Shown piece after piece: positions 63,187 to 64,000 of a DNA stretch of 64,000 bases. Within the stretch, counting starts at the first letter, position 1, and every line of letters starts with the position of its first letter. The stretch lies in contig JAISZI010000046.1 of NCBI GenBank assembly GCA_031269335.1, positions 1 through 64,000 on the forward strand, written 5' to 3'. The notes below the pieces were generated by a model that ran no database searches, was not told the origin of the DNA, and saw only the letters and a program-made list of their open reading frames with translations. The translations under genes were made by a program, and so were the position numbers. Source of the DNA: Puniceicoccales bacterium (GTDB lineage Bacteria; Verrucomicrobiota; Verrucomicrobiia; Opitutales; UBA953).

Positions 63187-64000
63187 GAGCGTTTTTCTTT
63201 TTCCTTTTTTTCGTCAGCACTTTTTCGCTCCCGTCACAGGCGGCGGAAATTTCACACTCGGCGCAAGCACAGGCGCAGTTGGCTGGGAAACAAATACTCT
63301 ATGTTGAGCGTGCCCAATACGCCTCAGACCATCATAACACGGCCACGATTTTTCAACCGGGCGAAATAAACGAACGCAGTTTTGCCCCCGGCGGCGCGAT
63401 GCGCGTTTATGACGTAGATTCAAAAACAACACGCACACTCATCGAATCCAAAGACGGGGTCGTCCGGGACCCGGAAGTTTCGTTCGACGGAAAGAAAATA
63501 ATTTTCTCTATGCGCAAGAATCGGGCAGACAGCTATCACATCTACGAAATTAACAGCGATGGGACGGGCTTGCGGCAGTTAACTTTCGCACCGGGCGTAT
63601 CCGATATCGACCCGTTGTATTTACCGGACGGGGACATCATTTTCAGCTCTACGCGCCAGCCAAAATACTGCATGTGCAACCGGCATATCATGGCAAATCT
63701 TCATCGTATGGAAGCAGACGGCGCAAACGTCACGCAAATCGGTGTAAGCACTTTGTTCGAGGGACACGCTTCGCTGATGAATGATGGGCGAATCCTTTAC
63801 GATCGCTGGGAATATGTTGACCGCAATTTTGGCGATGCACAGGGGCTTTGGACGGTCAATCCCGACGGGACAAAACACAGCATTTATTACGGCAACAACA
63901 CGGCTTCGCCAGGGGCGGTTATAGATGCGCGGCAAATTCCCGGAAGCGACTTGGTAATTTGCATTTTTGGTTCCTGCCATGACCGCCCTCGGGGCGCATT
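63183..64000 (+). CDS. HzsA-related exported beta-propeller protein (cut by window edge)
   Basis: The first 272 residues are visible. A signal peptide (MRAFFFFLFFVSTFSLPSQA) is followed by ILYVERAQYASDHHNTAT, a start typical of proteins related to the hydrazine synthase alpha subunit, with SFAPGGAMRVYDVD next. TolB/WD40-like units follow: DPEVSFDGKKIIFSMR, DPLYLPDGDIIFSSTRQ and the Cys-containing YCMCNRHIMANLHRM. The part with possible haem sites would lie beyond the window. Such proteins are common in Planctomycetes and Verrucomicrobiota without hydrazine metabolism; the function is unknown. Not a sign of anammox. Confidence 0.8.
   Translation, partial: MRAFFFFLFFVSTFSLPSQAAEISHSAQAQAQLAGKQILYVERAQYASDHHNTATIFQPGEINERSFAPGGAMRVYDVDSKTTRTLIESKDGVVRDPEVSFDGKKIIFSMRKNRADSYHIYEINSDGTGLRQLTFAPGVSDIDPLYLPDGDIIFSSTRQPKYCMCNRHIMANLHRMEADGANVTQIGVSTLFEGHASLMNDGRILYDRWEYVDRNFGDAQGLWTVNPDGTKHSIYYGNNTASPGAVIDARQIPGSDLVICIFGSCHDRPRGA

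Noticed and set aside
63183-64000. HzsA-like gene as evidence of hydrazine (anammox) metabolism
   Set aside because: HzsA-related proteins are common in PVC genomes that lack hydrazine synthase; no other anammox genes are present.

Overview
This 64 kb window is a stretch of bacterial chromosome with high G+C and mostly short gaps between genes. The gene set points to a Gram-negative member of the PVC group, most likely Verrucomicrobiota near the Opitutales. Evidence: lipopolysaccharide genes (lpxK, kdsB), outer-membrane proteins, PEP-CTERM anchored surface proteins, several Tat- or Sec-exported Gfo/Idh/MocA and DUF6807 (PmoA-family) proteins, a Bacteroidetes-type PurM and SdhC, and an HzsA-related protein at the right edge. 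The taxonomic call is inference from gene content; no rRNA or other decisive marker is present.

Layout. 0.1-5 kb (minus): uppS, ribF, lpxK and an aromatic amino-acid lyase. 5-10 kb: inositol-monophosphatase-family protein, aroB, rsmE (opposite strand) and sppA. 10-13.7 kb (minus): a sugar/steroid-type epimerase, xseB, a TolC-type efflux lipoprotein and a beta-barrel protein. 13.9-17.1 kb (plus): an ExbB/ExbD pair with a lipoprotein carrying two ExbD-like domains, a DUF167 protein and a XerC-type recombinase. 17.3-25.1 kb: purM, a divergent DUF6807/esterase pair with a repeated palindromic site between them, an HNH protein, two tandem paralogous exported proteins, and adenine deaminase. 25.4-27.4 kb: a PEP-CTERM protein built of FG-GAP-like repeats. 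27.6-32.5 kb: succinate dehydrogenase sdhC-sdhA-sdhB with a DUF6807 gene placed between sdhA and sdhB. 32.5-36.7 kb (minus): Gfo/Idh oxidoreductase, carA, surE, RsuA-type pseudouridine synthase. 36.85 kb: tRNA-Phe, followed at once by an OPT transporter.

38.9-42.1 kb is the least ordinary part: a second PEP-CTERM/FG-GAP paralog flanked on both sides by dispersed palindromic repeats, beside an open reading remnant interrupted by a run of 14 G. 42.1-45.8 kb (minus): lone nuoH, a coiled-coil membrane protein, nspC and the ribosomal genes rpmE (L31 type B) and rpmJ (L36, only 41 codons). 46-51 kb: GNAT acetyltransferase, DUF2851 protein, OppF-like ATPase and arginine decarboxylase speA; speA and nspC together suggest polyamine synthesis through carboxyspermidine-type intermediates. 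51-62.5 kb: Gfo/Idh oxidoreductase, trpF, rpsB-tsf, a glycosidase-like protein with two sugar isomerase/epimerase TIM barrels, kdsB, and a BrxR/CapW-like WYL regulator divergent from an AlkD-type DNA repair gene. The end holds a small membrane protein and the start of an HzsA-related beta-propeller protein.

I found no CRISPR array, prophage, transposase gene, rRNA or recognisable defence operon. The best candidates for something undescribed are the DUF6807 gene inside the sdh operon, the third (tandem ExbD-domain lipoprotein) component of the Exb locus, the WYL/AlkD pair, and the repeat-flanked PEP-CTERM locus with its poly-G tract.
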